Below are positions 26,207-33,956 of a stretch of 64,000 nt of DNA, piece after piece (within the stretch, counting starts at the first letter, position 1; each line of letters opens with the position of its first letter). This stretch comes from Streptomyces sp. NBC_00440 (GTDB taxonomy: Bacteria > Actinomycetota > Actinomycetes > Streptomycetales > Streptomycetaceae): contig NZ_CP107921.1 in assembly GCF_036014215.1 (NCBI RefSeq), positions 2,179,501 to 2,243,500 of the forward strand, given 5' to 3'. The translations under genes were made by a program, and so were the position numbers. The notes beneath the pieces were generated by a model. That model had not been told where the DNA came from and did not search any database. It saw only the letters and a list, made by a program, of their open reading frames with translations.

Positions 26207-27562
26207 TCAGGGAGCCTCCGTCACCCAGCGGGCCAGCTCCGCGTCGGACGCCTTGCGCACGCTGGCGCTGCCCGGAATGTCCACCTTCAGCGGCATGACG
26301 TACGGGCGTCGGTGGCTCGCATCGAAATGGCCGTCGGGCAGGACCGGGGCGTCCGTCGGCAGGTATCCGGCGAAGTAGAGATTCCACTTCCCTCCGTTGT
26401 CGACGACGGAGGGCACGCCCGGTGCGACGACACGGTCCGCCGCGTAGTGCGGCCACGCCTTCTCCTGGGATTGCAGGAGATAGTCCACCTCCGTGCCACC
26501 CGGCTTCCCCCACACTCCGGCCGTGTCCTTGCGGAGGATCCTTCGGTACGAGGAGCCGTGGGGCGGTATCAGGGTGTCGGACCACGCCAGCCCCGATTTG
26601 TAGTCGCGCTCGTTGAACGCACCGGTCGAGTAGGCCATCACGTACTTCCCGTCGATCCTGGTGATGTTGCCCGTCTCGATCAGCTTGAACTTCTTGGGCT
26701 GGTGGAGGCCGAAGAAGTATTCCGAGTTGTAGCCGCCGTCCGCGTTCTGCGGCCCGAGGAGCAGTGCCGGGCCGGATTTCGCGGGGCGGGAGGGGGACGC
26801 CATCTCCTGCGCCACGATCCCGTCCTCGACGGGCGACGCGGTGAGCATCTTGCTGTAGATGAGATACAGCTTGCCGCCGTCCTCGAAGTACTTCCCGTCG
26901 TAGTTGGCCTTCTCGGGATGCTTGAAGGACCCGGCCAGCAGGGCGTCGGCGACCCACTTCGCCGGAACGGTGGACGGTGACGCGTGCGGAGCGTGCGCGT
27001 GGACCACCACGGTCCACGGGGCGGCATGGGGGTGGGCCGGGTTCTTCACGTACATGGTCGCCGCCATGTTCCAAGTGCCTGAATCCGACTGGTAGATGTT
27101 GCAGTTGTCGACGACCGTCGTCCGGGATCCGTACCGTTTCGCGGCCTGGATCAGGGCGGGCCCCGCGGTGACCTTGACCTTCTCCCCCGCCGTGCAGTGG
27201 GCGGCGGTCCCGGCCGGACAGTCGAGAAGCGACTTGGTGGTGCCGGAGAAGTACTGGCTGCCGGTACCGCGATACCGCGCGGCGCGGTGGATGGGATAGG
27301 GGTCGGAGTAATAGACACCGGGGTCCTTCGACCCGGGGTCCGTCAGCGGCCGGATGCCGCTGTCCGCAGTGGGGGACGGGTGTGACGGCGTACCACCGGA
27401 CAATGTGCTGGACGAGGCGCCGGGCGATGTGCCGGACGAGGTGCATCCGAGGGTGGACAGGCCGACGGCGGCGACAAGTGCGGCTGCCAACCGGATTCGA
27501 GGGCGGGAACGACGGCCGGGTCGACGGCCGTTGCGGACCGTCGCTGCGGGTATGCGATGCAC
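26207..27562 (-). CDS. Secreted lipoprotein, possible beta-propeller (GH43-like)
   Basis: A 451-residue exported protein. The signal peptide ends in the lipobox LSTLGC at about Cys40, followed by a Ser/Thr/Pro-rich linker. The mature part has repeated blade-like segments (NCNIYQSDSGTWNMAATMYV, GKYFEDGGKLYLIYSKML, GNITRIDGKYVMAYSTGAF, NGGKWNLYFAGYL), suggesting a five-bladed propeller of the GH43/GH62-like kind. I cannot confirm the catalytic acids, so enzymatic activity is unproven. GTG 27562 is preceded by AGGAGG at 8 bases. Confidence 0.62.
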   Translation of the reverse strand: MHRIPAATVRNGRRPGRRSRPRIRLAAALVAAVGLSTLGCTSSGTSPGASSSTLSGGTPSHPSPTADSGIRPLTDPGSKDPGVYYSDPYPIHRAARYRGTGSQYFSGTTKSLLDCPAGTAAHCTAGEKVKVTAGPALIQAAKRYGSRTTVVDNCNIYQSDSGTWNMAATMYVKNPAHPHAAPWTVVVHAHAPHASPSTVPAKWVADALLAGSFKHPEKANYDGKYFEDGGKLYLIYSKMLTASPVEDGIVAQEMASPSRPAKSGPALLLGPQNADGGYNSEYFFGLHQPKKFKLIETGNITRIDGKYVMAYSTGAFNERDYKSGLAWSDTLIPPHGSSYRRILRKDTAGVWGKPGGTEVDYLLQSQEKAWPHYAADRVVAPGVPSVVDNGGKWNLYFAGYLPTDAPVLPDGHFDASHRRPYVMPLKVDIPGSASVRKASDAELARWVTEAP

Positions 27563-27648
27563 TGCGTGTTCCTCCTGGTGATCTGCGACAGCTGACGCGG
27601 GCGGTGTCCGCCCCGGCCGGCCGCGAGTCGCTCACACCAGGACCGGCG

Positions 27649-28293
27649 TCACTCCTTCGCCCGGTGCGATGCGCTGATCCCGCTGAACAGCCAGTGGACG
27701 GCGTCGCCGTAGAGGTTCTCGGGAACCAGCTCCGGGTCCATCCGGCGGAGCTGGACAAGTCCTTGGAACAGGGCCATCACGACCGTGGCCACACCGTCGA
27801 ACGGAACGTCGCCGGACTGCCCCCGGTCCTTGGCCCGGTCGGCGAGCACCGTGGTCAACGCGTCCCGGTTGGCGCGGAACTGCGAGGCCATGCGCTCCTG
27901 GAACTCGGGGCGGCGGATCGCGTACAGCCAGAACTCCGCCTGGAGCGGGGCCAGATCCATGTCCTCGCCCGCGACGTCGACCAGCAAGCGGGACAGCAGC
28001 GCCTGCGCGTCCTCGACGCTGCCGCTCTGATCGGACACGATCGCGGCGGCCTCGGCGAGACGGCTGCCGCTCCGGTTCGAGAGGAGCTCGACGAACAGCT
28101 CGTCCTTGCTGGCGAAGTTCGAGTACAGAGCGCCGGTGGAGAAGCCGGCACTCTCCGCGATGTCGTCGACCGATGCTCCCGCGAAGCCCTTGCGGGCGAA
28201 CACCTGGGCGGCGGCCTCCAGGAGAAGGGCCCGGGTGCGTGCCTTGGTCTGCGCCCGGGTCAGGCGTCGCGGACGGGCCTCGTCGTCTGTCAT
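27649..28293 (-). CDS. TetR/AcrR family regulator, leaderless
   Basis: A 214-residue repressor with helix-turn-helix AAAQVFARKGFAGASVDDIA and the continuation SAGFSTGALYSNFASKDELF. The start ATG 28293 lies 7 bases after a TAATGT -10 box and has no ribosome site, so the mRNA is probably leaderless. A matching promoter with the same operator precedes the small membrane-protein gene at 28735. The protein therefore probably represses both itself and that gene. The ligand is unknown. Confidence 0.9.
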   Translation of the reverse strand: MTDDEARPRRLTRAQTKARTRALLLEAAAQVFARKGFAGASVDDIAESAGFSTGALYSNFASKDELFVELLSNRSGSRLAEAAAIVSDQSGSVEDAQALLSRLLVDVAGEDMDLAPLQAEFWLYAIRRPEFQERMASQFRANRDALTTVLADRAKDRGQSGDVPFDGVATVVMALFQGLVQLRRMDPELVPENLYGDAVHWLFSGISASHRAKE

Positions 28294-28330
28294 ATAGCGA
28301 ACATTATCGAAATAGCGCTAATTACGTCAA
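28291..28330 (-). promoter_or_regulatory. Leaderless promoter with operator for tetR
   Basis: On the - strand there is TTGACG (28330-28325), an 18-base spacer, TAATGT (28306-28301), 7 bases, then the ATG. The near-palindrome CATTATCGAAATAGCG at 28302-28317 overlaps the -10 and spacer. The same architecture occurs at 28733-28772. Confidence 0.75.
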
Positions 28331-28348
28331 TTGACCGGCGGGGTCGCG

Positions 28349-28735
28349 CTACCGGACATGAGGAGTGAGCCTCGCGGGCGCGGGCGGCGCCAGTGGGGTG
28401 AAGAAGTGCCTGTCGCCCAGCGGGCCGAGCAGCATGACGGCGAGCCCGAGTCCGCCCGCGACGACCAGCGAGGGGCTGCTGACGGAATCCCTGAACTCGT
28501 ACTCGACCACGGCCGCGATCAACACCAGGACGGCCTTCGACGCGACCAGCGGGACCAGGTGCACCTCGATGGACCTGCGCTTCAGCCGGGACCTGAGCAG
28601 GAACATCACCACGGCGAAGACGGCGATGGTGCGCAGCGCCTCCTCCCACACCGGCCTGCCGCGGTTCAGGTACCAGAACCCGCCGATCAGCAGGCCGCCG
28701 AGCACGTAGCGGATGACTTTCGATGAGGACTTCAT
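28349..28735 (-). CDS. Small integral membrane protein controlled with tetR
   Basis: A 128-residue protein with about four hydrophobic helices (VIRYVLGGLLIGGFWYL, TIAVFAVVMFLLRS, LVASKAVLVLIAAVV, LVVAGGLGLAVMLLG) and a Pro-rich C-terminal tail. I do not recognise the family. ATG 28735 lies 7 bases after a TAGCGT -10 box and lacks a ribosome site. Its promoter is nearly identical to that of the TetR gene directly downstream, so the two are under the same repressor. It could be a transport or stress accessory protein; the function is unknown. Confidence 0.72.
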   Translation of the reverse strand: MKSSSKVIRYVLGGLLIGGFWYLNRGRPVWEEALRTIAVFAVVMFLLRSRLKRRSIEVHLVPLVASKAVLVLIAAVVEYEFRDSVSSPSLVVAGGLGLAVMLLGPLGDRHFFTPLAPPAPARLTPHVR

Positions 28736-28772
28736 ATAGCCAACGCTATTCGGATAGTGAGTCCTATGTCAA
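28733..28772 (-). promoter_or_regulatory. Leaderless promoter with the same operator, membrane-protein gene
   Basis: On the - strand there is TTGACA (28772-28767), an 18-base spacer, TAGCGT (28748-28743), 7 bases, then the ATG. The near-perfect palindrome CGCTATTCGGATAGTG at 28744-28759 sits in the same place relative to the -10 box as the tetR operator does. Confidence 0.78.
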
Positions 28773-28861
28773 TCGCTGAAGCCCGGATGTGGATCCGGAT
28801 GCGGTGCGGTGGAGGTGCTGCTGAGCCGCTGCGGGCACAGGGGGCCCAGGCATGGCTGTGT

Positions 28862-28889
28862 CCCCCTGGTCGAACGGATCACCAGGGGG
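28862..28889. terminator. Hairpin upstream of the MITE-like element
   Basis: A perfect 9-pair stem CCCCCTGGT/ACCAGGGGG with a 10-base loop. Before the transposon inserted, it would have lain downstream of the molybdate transporter gene on the - strand and may be its original terminator. No gene was found in 28736-28947. Confidence 0.5.
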
Positions 28890-28947
28890 TTGGGGAAGGG
28901 GAGAGACGCCGGCGGCGCGGGGCTCCGGTCCGCCGGGAGAGGGTCCC

Positions 28948-29121
28948 AGGGCCTGTCGTCAAAGTGCCGTCGTTGCCCGAAGGGCGGCCGCGCGGCGTCT
29001 GGTGCGTGCGATCGCAAGGCGCCGGAATGTTCTCGTAGCGGAGCTACTAGGGCATTTCGACAACGCCGCGAGCGTGCGTGCCAGACGCCGCGCGGCAGGC
29101 GGCACTTTGACGACAGGCCCT
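28948..29121. repeat. MITE-like inverted-repeat element
   Basis: About 174 bases with matching ends. The left end begins AGGGCCTGTCGTCAAAGTGC and the right end is its reverse complement. A second inner arm, CCGCGCGGCGTCTGG, also pairs with its inverse. The centre carries GTAGCGGAGCTAC, itself a hairpin. It has no coding capacity. It looks like a miniature inverted-repeat element or a structured intergenic repeat. The IS481 element begins 3 bases beyond it. Confidence 0.6.
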
Positions 29122-29124
29122 AGA

Positions 29125-30192
29125 TGTTCTGTCCACGGAGGTTGGGTGCGGTGACAGTGATCACCGTCTGGGGATCTTGAACGAGTGAGGGCCTTCCGGG
29201 TTCGGTGTGGATTGCGACGTCTACACCAGCCCGAAAGGCCCTCATGCCTCACCGTAATGCACCTCTGACCGAGACCGGACGCCTGCGGCTGGCCCGCTGT
29301 GTGGTTGATGACGGATGGCCTCTGCGCCGGGCAGCGGAGCGGTTCCAGGTATCACCGACCACAGCCCAGCGGTGGGCCGGGCGCTATCGCCGGCTCGGCG
29401 AAGCGGGGATGAGCGACCGTTCCAGCCGCCCCCACCACAGCCCTCGACGCACGCCGACCCGGACCGAACGCCGGATCATCAAAGTCCGCCTCGCGAGGCG
29501 GTGGGGACCGGCCCGCATCGCACACCTGCTGGGCCTGGTGCCATCCACCGTGCACCGGGTGCTGGTTCGCTTTGGCTTGGCCCGGCTCAGCCATCTCGAT
29601 CGGGTCACCGGCCGTGTCATACGCCGCTACGAACGCGACCGGCCCGGCGAACTCGTGCACGTGGACATCAAGAAGCTTGGCAACATTCCCGACGGGGGCG
29701 GTCACAAGGCCCTGGGCCGCCAGGCAGGCCGCAAGACCCGCTCCGGGGCCGGTTACAGCTATATCCATACCGCCGTCGACGACCACTCCCGTCTGGCTTA
29801 CAGCGAGATCCACACGGACGAGAAGAAAGAGACCGCCACCGCGTTCTGGCAGCGGGCCCAGACCTTCTTCACCCACTGCGGGATCACCGTCGAACGGGTC
29901 CTGACCGACAACGGGGCGTGCTACAAGTCCTACCTCTGGCGCGAGACCCTGGCAAAGGCCGGGATCACCCACAAGCGCACCCGGCCCTACCGACCGCAGA
30001 CCAACGGCAAGGTCGAACGACTCAACCGCACCCTGCTCGACGAGTGGGCCTACGCAAAGCCCTACCGCTCAGAGCAGGAACGACGTGACGCATTCCCCCG
30101 CTGGCTGCACTCCTACAATCACCACCGCGGACACACCGCGCTTAAGGGCCAACCACCCGCCAGCCGCGTCCCCAACCTCACGGGTGAATACA
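29125..30192 (+). mobile_element. IS481-family insertion sequence, intact
   Basis: A 1068-base element bounded by imperfect 22-base inverted repeats: left TGTTCTGTCCACGGAGGTTG, right (inverted) TGTATTCACCCGTGAGGTTG, 15 of 22 matching over the full repeat. It is flanked by the 6-base direct repeats CCTAGA at 29119-29124 and 30193-30198. This agrees with the NCTAGN target known for IS481. It carries one full transposase gene, and the exact duplication suggests a recent insertion. Confidence 0.88.
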
Positions 30193-30197
30193 CCTAG
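29244..30197 (+). CDS. IS481 family transposase
   Basis: A 317-residue DDE transposase. The N-terminal helix-turn-helix reads LRRAAERFQVSPTTAQRWAG. The catalytic core shows Asp in ELVHVDIKKLGNIP, Asp in VLTDNGACYKS, and Glu in TNGKVERLNRTLLDEW, with a C-terminal YNHHRGHTALKGQPP. ATG 29244 starts the conserved MPHRNAPLTETGR. The stop TAG at 30195-30197 lies not in the element but in its CCTAGA target duplication. The gene appears functional. Confidence 0.93.
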   Translation: MPHRNAPLTETGRLRLARCVVDDGWPLRRAAERFQVSPTTAQRWAGRYRRLGEAGMSDRSSRPHHSPRRTPTRTERRIIKVRLARRWGPARIAHLLGLVPSTVHRVLVRFGLARLSHLDRVTGRVIRRYERDRPGELVHVDIKKLGNIPDGGGHKALGRQAGRKTRSGAGYSYIHTAVDDHSRLAYSEIHTDEKKETATAFWQRAQTFFTHCGITVERVLTDNGACYKSYLWRETLAKAGITHKRTRPYRPQTNGKVERLNRTLLDEWAYAKPYRSEQERRDAFPRWLHSYNHHRGHTALKGQPPASRVPNLTGEYT

Positions 30198-32197
30198 ACC
30201 TCGACCAGAGTGATCTCGGTGGCCTTGACGCTGGTCCACACCGGTACGCCGTCCGCGAGGCCGAGTTCGAGTGCGGCCTGCGGAGTGATCTCCGCTACCA
30301 GGTCGGGCGCCTCGGCCGATGTGATGAGAACGCGGAGCCTGCTGCCGGCCGAGGTGATCTCCCGTACGGTGCCGGGCCAGACGTTGCGCGGGCTGCCCGA
30401 CGGCCTGTCCCGGTGGACGGAGACGGCTTCGGGCGCGATGATCGCCAGCGCCCTGACGCCCTCGTCGAGCCCGTCGGCGACGACGAGCCGTCCGCCGCCG
30501 GTGAGAGTCAGACCGTCCGCGGAGCCGGTGCCGGTCCAGGCGTTGCGGCCGAGCATCCGGGCCACCCAGGGCGACCGCGGGTGCAGGGTCACTTCGGTGG
30601 GCGGGGCGTCCTGGAGCGTACGGCCGTCGTCCAGTACGAGGACCCGGTCGGCCAGCGAGACCGCCTCCACCGGGTCGTGGGTGACGATCAGGCAGACCCC
30701 GGCGAAGCCGCTGAGATGCGTACGCAGGGTGTGCCGCACATGGGCCCGGGTGGTCTGGTCGAGCGCCGCGAGGGGCTCGTCGAGCAGCAGCAGCCGGGGG
30801 CGGGCGGCGAGCGCCCTGGCGAGCGCGACGCGCTGGGCCTGGCCACCGGAGAGCTGGGAGGGCTTGCGGGCGGCGAGATGGCCGACGCCGAGCCGGTCCA
30901 GCCACTGGCCGGCCTCCCGGCGCGCCTCGGCGCGCGGCACCCGGCGCGAACGCAGGCCGTACGCGGTGTTGGTGAGCGCGCTCAGATGCGGGAAGAGCGC
31001 GCCGTCCTGCGGAACCCAGGCCACCCCCCGGCGGTGCGGCGGCAGCGGGCTGACGTCGATGTCGCCGAGCCGCAGCTCCGCGCGGGCGCGCGGGGTCAGG
31101 CCGAGGAGGGCGCGCAGCAGGGTGGTCTTGCCCGCGCCGTTGGGGCCGACCACCGCGATGGTGGTGCCCGGCTCCGCGTCGAGCGTCAGCTCGTTGAAGC
31201 CGGTGACCACCGCGTGCAGAGGCCAGCGTTCCTGCGGGGCCGGGGACTTGCTCCCGGCGTTCGGGCCGGCCCCGTCCGCGCCCGGTGCGCCGCCCGCCGT
31301 GGTGTCGGCCGGTCCGAAGCCGGGGAGCGGCCGGTCGGTGTCGTCCGTGTCGTCGGCCGGGCGTACGGCTTTCCCGGAACGCGCGGACGTCCCGCCGGTC
31401 CAGCGCCCGCGCAGGGCCACCAGGACCGCCATCGCGATGACAAGTAGCAGCAGCGATACGGAGGTTGCGGCCGTGGGTGAGTCCTGCAGCAGCAGATATA
31501 CCTGCAACGGCAGCGTCTGGGTGGCACCGGGCAGGTTCCCGGCGAAGGTGATGGTCGCCCCGAACTCACCGAGCGCCCGCGCCCAGGTCAGCGCGGCGCC
31601 CGCGGCCAGCCCCGGCGCGACCATGGGCAGGGTGACGGTGAAGAACACCCGGACCGGCGAGGCACCGAGCGAGGCCGCGGTCTCCTCGTAACGGGGCCGC
31701 AGCCCGGCGAGCGTGCCCTCCAGGCTGATGACGAGGAACGGCATCGCCACGAACGTCGCCGCGACCACCGCGCCCGAGGTATGGAAGGGCAGCGTGATGC
31801 CGAAGGTGTTCTCCAGCCAGGGGCCGAGCACACCCCGGCGGCCGAACCCGAGCAGCAGCGCCACTCCCCCGACGGTCGGCGGCAGCACCATCGGCAGCAG
31901 GACGAGAGAGCGTACGAGTGCCTTGCCGGGAAAGTCGACCCGCGCGAGCACCCAGGCCAGCGGCACCCCCAGGAGCAGCGAGACGCCCAGGGCCCAGAAG
32001 GAGACCTCCAGCGACAGCCGCAGCGCCTGCGTCGTGTCCGGGCTGGTCAGATTGGCACCGAGCTCACCCCATGAGGTGCGCGCCAGAATGCCGATCAGCG
32101 GCATCAGCAGGAAACCGACCCCGATCAGCGCGGGCACCGCGAGGGCTATGGGAGAGCCGGTGCGCGGTGTACGGACGCGGGTGCGGATGCTTCTCAT
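30194..32197 (-). CDS. Molybdate ABC transporter, permease and ATPase in one chain (ModB-ModC fusion)
   Basis: A 667-residue fusion. Residues 1-270 form a ModB-type permease with several helices and the loop GASPVRVFFTVTLPMVAPGL. After an acidic, Gly/Pro-rich linker, the ATPase follows with Walker A VVGPNGAGKTTLL, signature LSGGQAQRVALARAL, and Walker B LLLLDEPLAALD. A TOBE domain ends the protein. It imports molybdate delivered by ModA. ATG 32197 is the first Met before the permease. Its stop codon (complement of 30194-30196) lies in the CTAG duplicated by the IS. Confidence 0.9.
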   Translation of the reverse strand: MRSIRTRVRTPRTGSPIALAVPALIGVGFLLMPLIGILARTSWGELGANLTSPDTTQALRLSLEVSFWALGVSLLLGVPLAWVLARVDFPGKALVRSLVLLPMVLPPTVGGVALLLGFGRRGVLGPWLENTFGITLPFHTSGAVVAATFVAMPFLVISLEGTLAGLRPRYEETAASLGASPVRVFFTVTLPMVAPGLAAGAALTWARALGEFGATITFAGNLPGATQTLPLQVYLLLQDSPTAATSVSLLLLVIAMAVLVALRGRWTGGTSARSGKAVRPADDTDDTDRPLPGFGPADTTAGGAPGADGAGPNAGSKSPAPQERWPLHAVVTGFNELTLDAEPGTTIAVVGPNGAGKTTLLRALLGLTPRARAELRLGDIDVSPLPPHRRGVAWVPQDGALFPHLSALTNTAYGLRSRRVPRAEARREAGQWLDRLGVGHLAARKPSQLSGGQAQRVALARALAARPRLLLLDEPLAALDQTTRAHVRHTLRTHLSGFAGVCLIVTHDPVEAVSLADRVLVLDDGRTLQDAPPTEVTLHPRSPWVARMLGRNAWTGTGSADGLTLTGGGRLVVADGLDEGVRALAIIAPEAVSVHRDRPSGSPRNVWPGTVREITSAGSRLRVLITSAEAPDLVAEITPQAALELGLADGVPVWTSVKATEITLVEV

Positions 32198-32269
32198 CGG
32201 GGTTCCTGTGATCGGGATGCCGGATGTCGGATGCCGGATGCCGACGGACGGAGCGCCGGAGCCGCGGCC

Positions 32270-32320
32270 GCGAGTCCGTACAAGGCGGCTCCGTACAAGG
32301 CGGGGTCCATACAAGGCGAA
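32270..32320. repeat. Short direct repeats in the modA-modBC spacer
   Basis: Three copies of a TACAAGGCG unit (in GTACAAGGCGG, GTACAAGGCGG and ATACAAGGCGA) lie in the 195-base spacer. Just before them are several GGATGCCGGATG-like repeats (about 32216-32243). No coding is apparent. Confidence 0.6.
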
Positions 32321-32321
32321 T

Positions 32322-32369
32322 CCGTACGGGGCTGTCCACCGTCCGTGCGACAAGGACAGCCCCGTACGG
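32322..32369. terminator. Strong hairpin between modA and modBC
   Basis: A perfect 16-pair stem, CCGTACGGGGCTGTCC with its inverse at 32354-32369, and a 16-base loop. It lies 23 bases past the modA stop on the - strand. It probably ends or attenuates transcription so that binding protein exceeds transporter, or it stabilises the modA mRNA. Confidence 0.75.
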
Positions 32370-32392
32370 CCGTGTTGGAGGCAGCGCGCGTA

Positions 32393-33196
32393 CTACGGCT
32401 TCTGGAAGCCCGCGCCCTGGAGGATCTTCTGCGCCTCGGGGCTGTCGAGCCAGGTGACGAACGCGGCGGCCGCGGCCGAGTTCTTCGATCCCTTGACGGT
32501 CGCCGCCGGGTAGGAGGCGACGGCGTTCTGCGCGTCGGGGATGGTGACCGTGTCGACCTTGCCGGGCGCCGTGGCGGCGTCCGTCTTGTAGACGATGCCC
32601 GCGTCGGCCTCGCCCAGCTCGACCTTGGACAGGACGGCGCGGACGTTCACCTCCTGCGAGACCGGCTTCACCTTGATCTTCTGCGCGTCCAGCACCTTCT
32701 GGCTGTAGTTGCCCACCGGCACCTGAGGTGCGGCGAGGACGACCTTCAGCTTGCTGTTGGAGAGGTCCTTCAGGCTGTGGACCTTGTCCGGGTTGCCCTT
32801 GCGGGTGACGATGACCAGACGGTTCTTGGCGATGATCTCCGGCTTGCCGACCTCGGACTTGAGACCGTCCATGGTCTTGGTGTCCGCCGTGACCAGAGCG
32901 TCGGCCGGGTCACCCTGCTTCACCTGGGTGGCGAGGTCCTGGGAGCCGGCGAAGGAGTACTTGATCGTCGTGCCGGGGTGCTCCTTCTCGTACACCTTCT
33001 TCGCGGTGCCGAACACATCGGTCAGCGAGGAGGCTGCGAGGACGGTCAGATCGGCCTTCGGCGTACCGGAGGCAGCGGCCTTCGCGCCGGTGTCCTTCTT
33101 GCTGTCGTCCTTGCCGCCACAGGCGGCCAGCGGCAGCAGCAGGGCTGCCGTGACGATCGCGGTGGCGGTACGGCGGCGGGTGAAGATGCGAGACAT
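32393..33196 (-). CDS. modA: Molybdate-binding lipoprotein
   Basis: A 267-residue extracellular binding protein. The signal peptide ends in LPLAAC (Cys about 25). The mature part begins LTVLAASSLTDVFGTAKKVYE, the ModA signature, and includes YSFAGSQDLATQVKQGDPAD, QVPVGNYSQKVL and ADAGIVYKTDA, which form the oxyanion site. ATG 33196 is used because AAGGAG lies just upstream. It passes molybdate to the fused ModBC transporter encoded downstream. Confidence 0.94.
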   Translation of the reverse strand: MSRIFTRRRTATAIVTAALLLPLAACGGKDDSKKDTGAKAAASGTPKADLTVLAASSLTDVFGTAKKVYEKEHPGTTIKYSFAGSQDLATQVKQGDPADALVTADTKTMDGLKSEVGKPEIIAKNRLVIVTRKGNPDKVHSLKDLSNSKLKVVLAAPQVPVGNYSQKVLDAQKIKVKPVSQEVNVRAVLSKVELGEADAGIVYKTDAATAPGKVDTVTIPDAQNAVASYPAATVKGSKNSAAAAAFVTWLDSPEAQKILQGAGFQKP

Positions 33197-33369
33197 GAGG
33201 GTGGAACTCCTTGAGGGACGGGCGGCAGGGGCTGCTGCCCGAGCGGATGGGGATGAGCCACGCCGAATGGGGGCCTCCCGGCTCGGGTTGCTCCGAGGAT
33301 TCGGGGAAGGGCGACGCCGCTGTGTTGGGGAGCTGATTGCGGGAGCGGGCACCTGAGCCGGCACGGGGC

Positions 33370-33765
33370 TCAGGTCCTGTCGATGTGCACACTGGTCGAC
33401 TTGACGCGGGCGGTGGCCTGCATGCCGACCTCCAGGCCGAGTTCCTCGACGGCCTCCCTGGTGAGGAGGGAGACCATCCGGTGAGGGCCGGCCTGGATTT
33501 CCACCTGGGCTGCCACATCGCCGAGTTTCACGGCGGTGACGATGCCCGGGAAGGCGTTGCGCGCCGAGGTGTAGGACGCACCGTCCTCGCCTGCGGCGTT
33601 CTGTCCGATCTCGATCGAGAAGGCGGCCAGATCGCGTCCGTCGATGAGCCGGCGGCCGGCTTCATCGCGGTGGGTCGCGACTCTGCCGGCATCCGCCCAA
33701 CGACGAGCGGTGTCGGGGCTGACGCCGAGCAGACGAGCCGCCTGACCGATCGTGTAGGACTGCAT
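33370..33765 (-). CDS. HTH-Mop protein (MerR-like helix-turn-helix plus TOBE/Mop domain), copy 1
   Basis: A 131-residue two-domain protein. The N-terminal helix-turn-helix begins SYTIGQAARLLGVSPDTARRW, like MerR or excisionase folds. The C-terminal half, from about residue 67, is a Mop domain (ARNAFPGIVTAVKLGDVAAQ, LGLEVGMQATARVKSTSVHI) that binds molybdate. It probably senses molybdate and regulates the mod genes downstream. ATG 33765 lies 7 bases after TATCTT with no ribosome site. The inverted repeat GCATAT-N8-ATATGC at 33762-33781 covers the start, suggesting autoregulation. A paralogue lies at 41110. Confidence 0.85.
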   Translation of the reverse strand: MQSYTIGQAARLLGVSPDTARRWADAGRVATHRDEAGRRLIDGRDLAAFSIEIGQNAAGEDGASYTSARNAFPGIVTAVKLGDVAAQVEIQAGPHRMVSLLTREAVEELGLEVGMQATARVKSTSVHIDRT

Positions 33766-33781
33766 ATGCGGAAAGATATGC
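33762..33781. promoter_or_regulatory. Palindrome over the start of HTH-Mop copy 1
   Basis: A perfect GCATAT-N8-ATATGC inverted repeat covers the ATG and the putative -10 region of the leaderless HTH-Mop gene. The position fits autorepression; the binder is inferred. Confidence 0.45.
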
Positions 33782-33956
33782 CCAGTTGGCTCGCATTTGC
33801 AATTCATCAGGCGAAGCTATATGGCAGATGCCGCAGCCCTTGGAGGAAGACCCGAAGTACCGTTCGGGGACAGGGAGGGCGCGTGGGAGCGCGAGCGGAA
33901 GGAGGGGGACGTAGCATCGCAAATCCGACATCCCACTCTGCCTGCGAGGTTCCTCC

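Noticed and set aside
24849..27758. A 969-codon open frame on the - strand spanning several genes
   Set aside because: Only the part after 26117 has MFS features. The upstream part is out-of-frame shadow of the lipoprotein gene, with Arg/Pro-rich low-complexity translation.
28757..29154. Small + strand open frames next to the MITE-like element
   Set aside because: They run through the inverted repeat and hairpin and have no ribosome site or recognisable composition.
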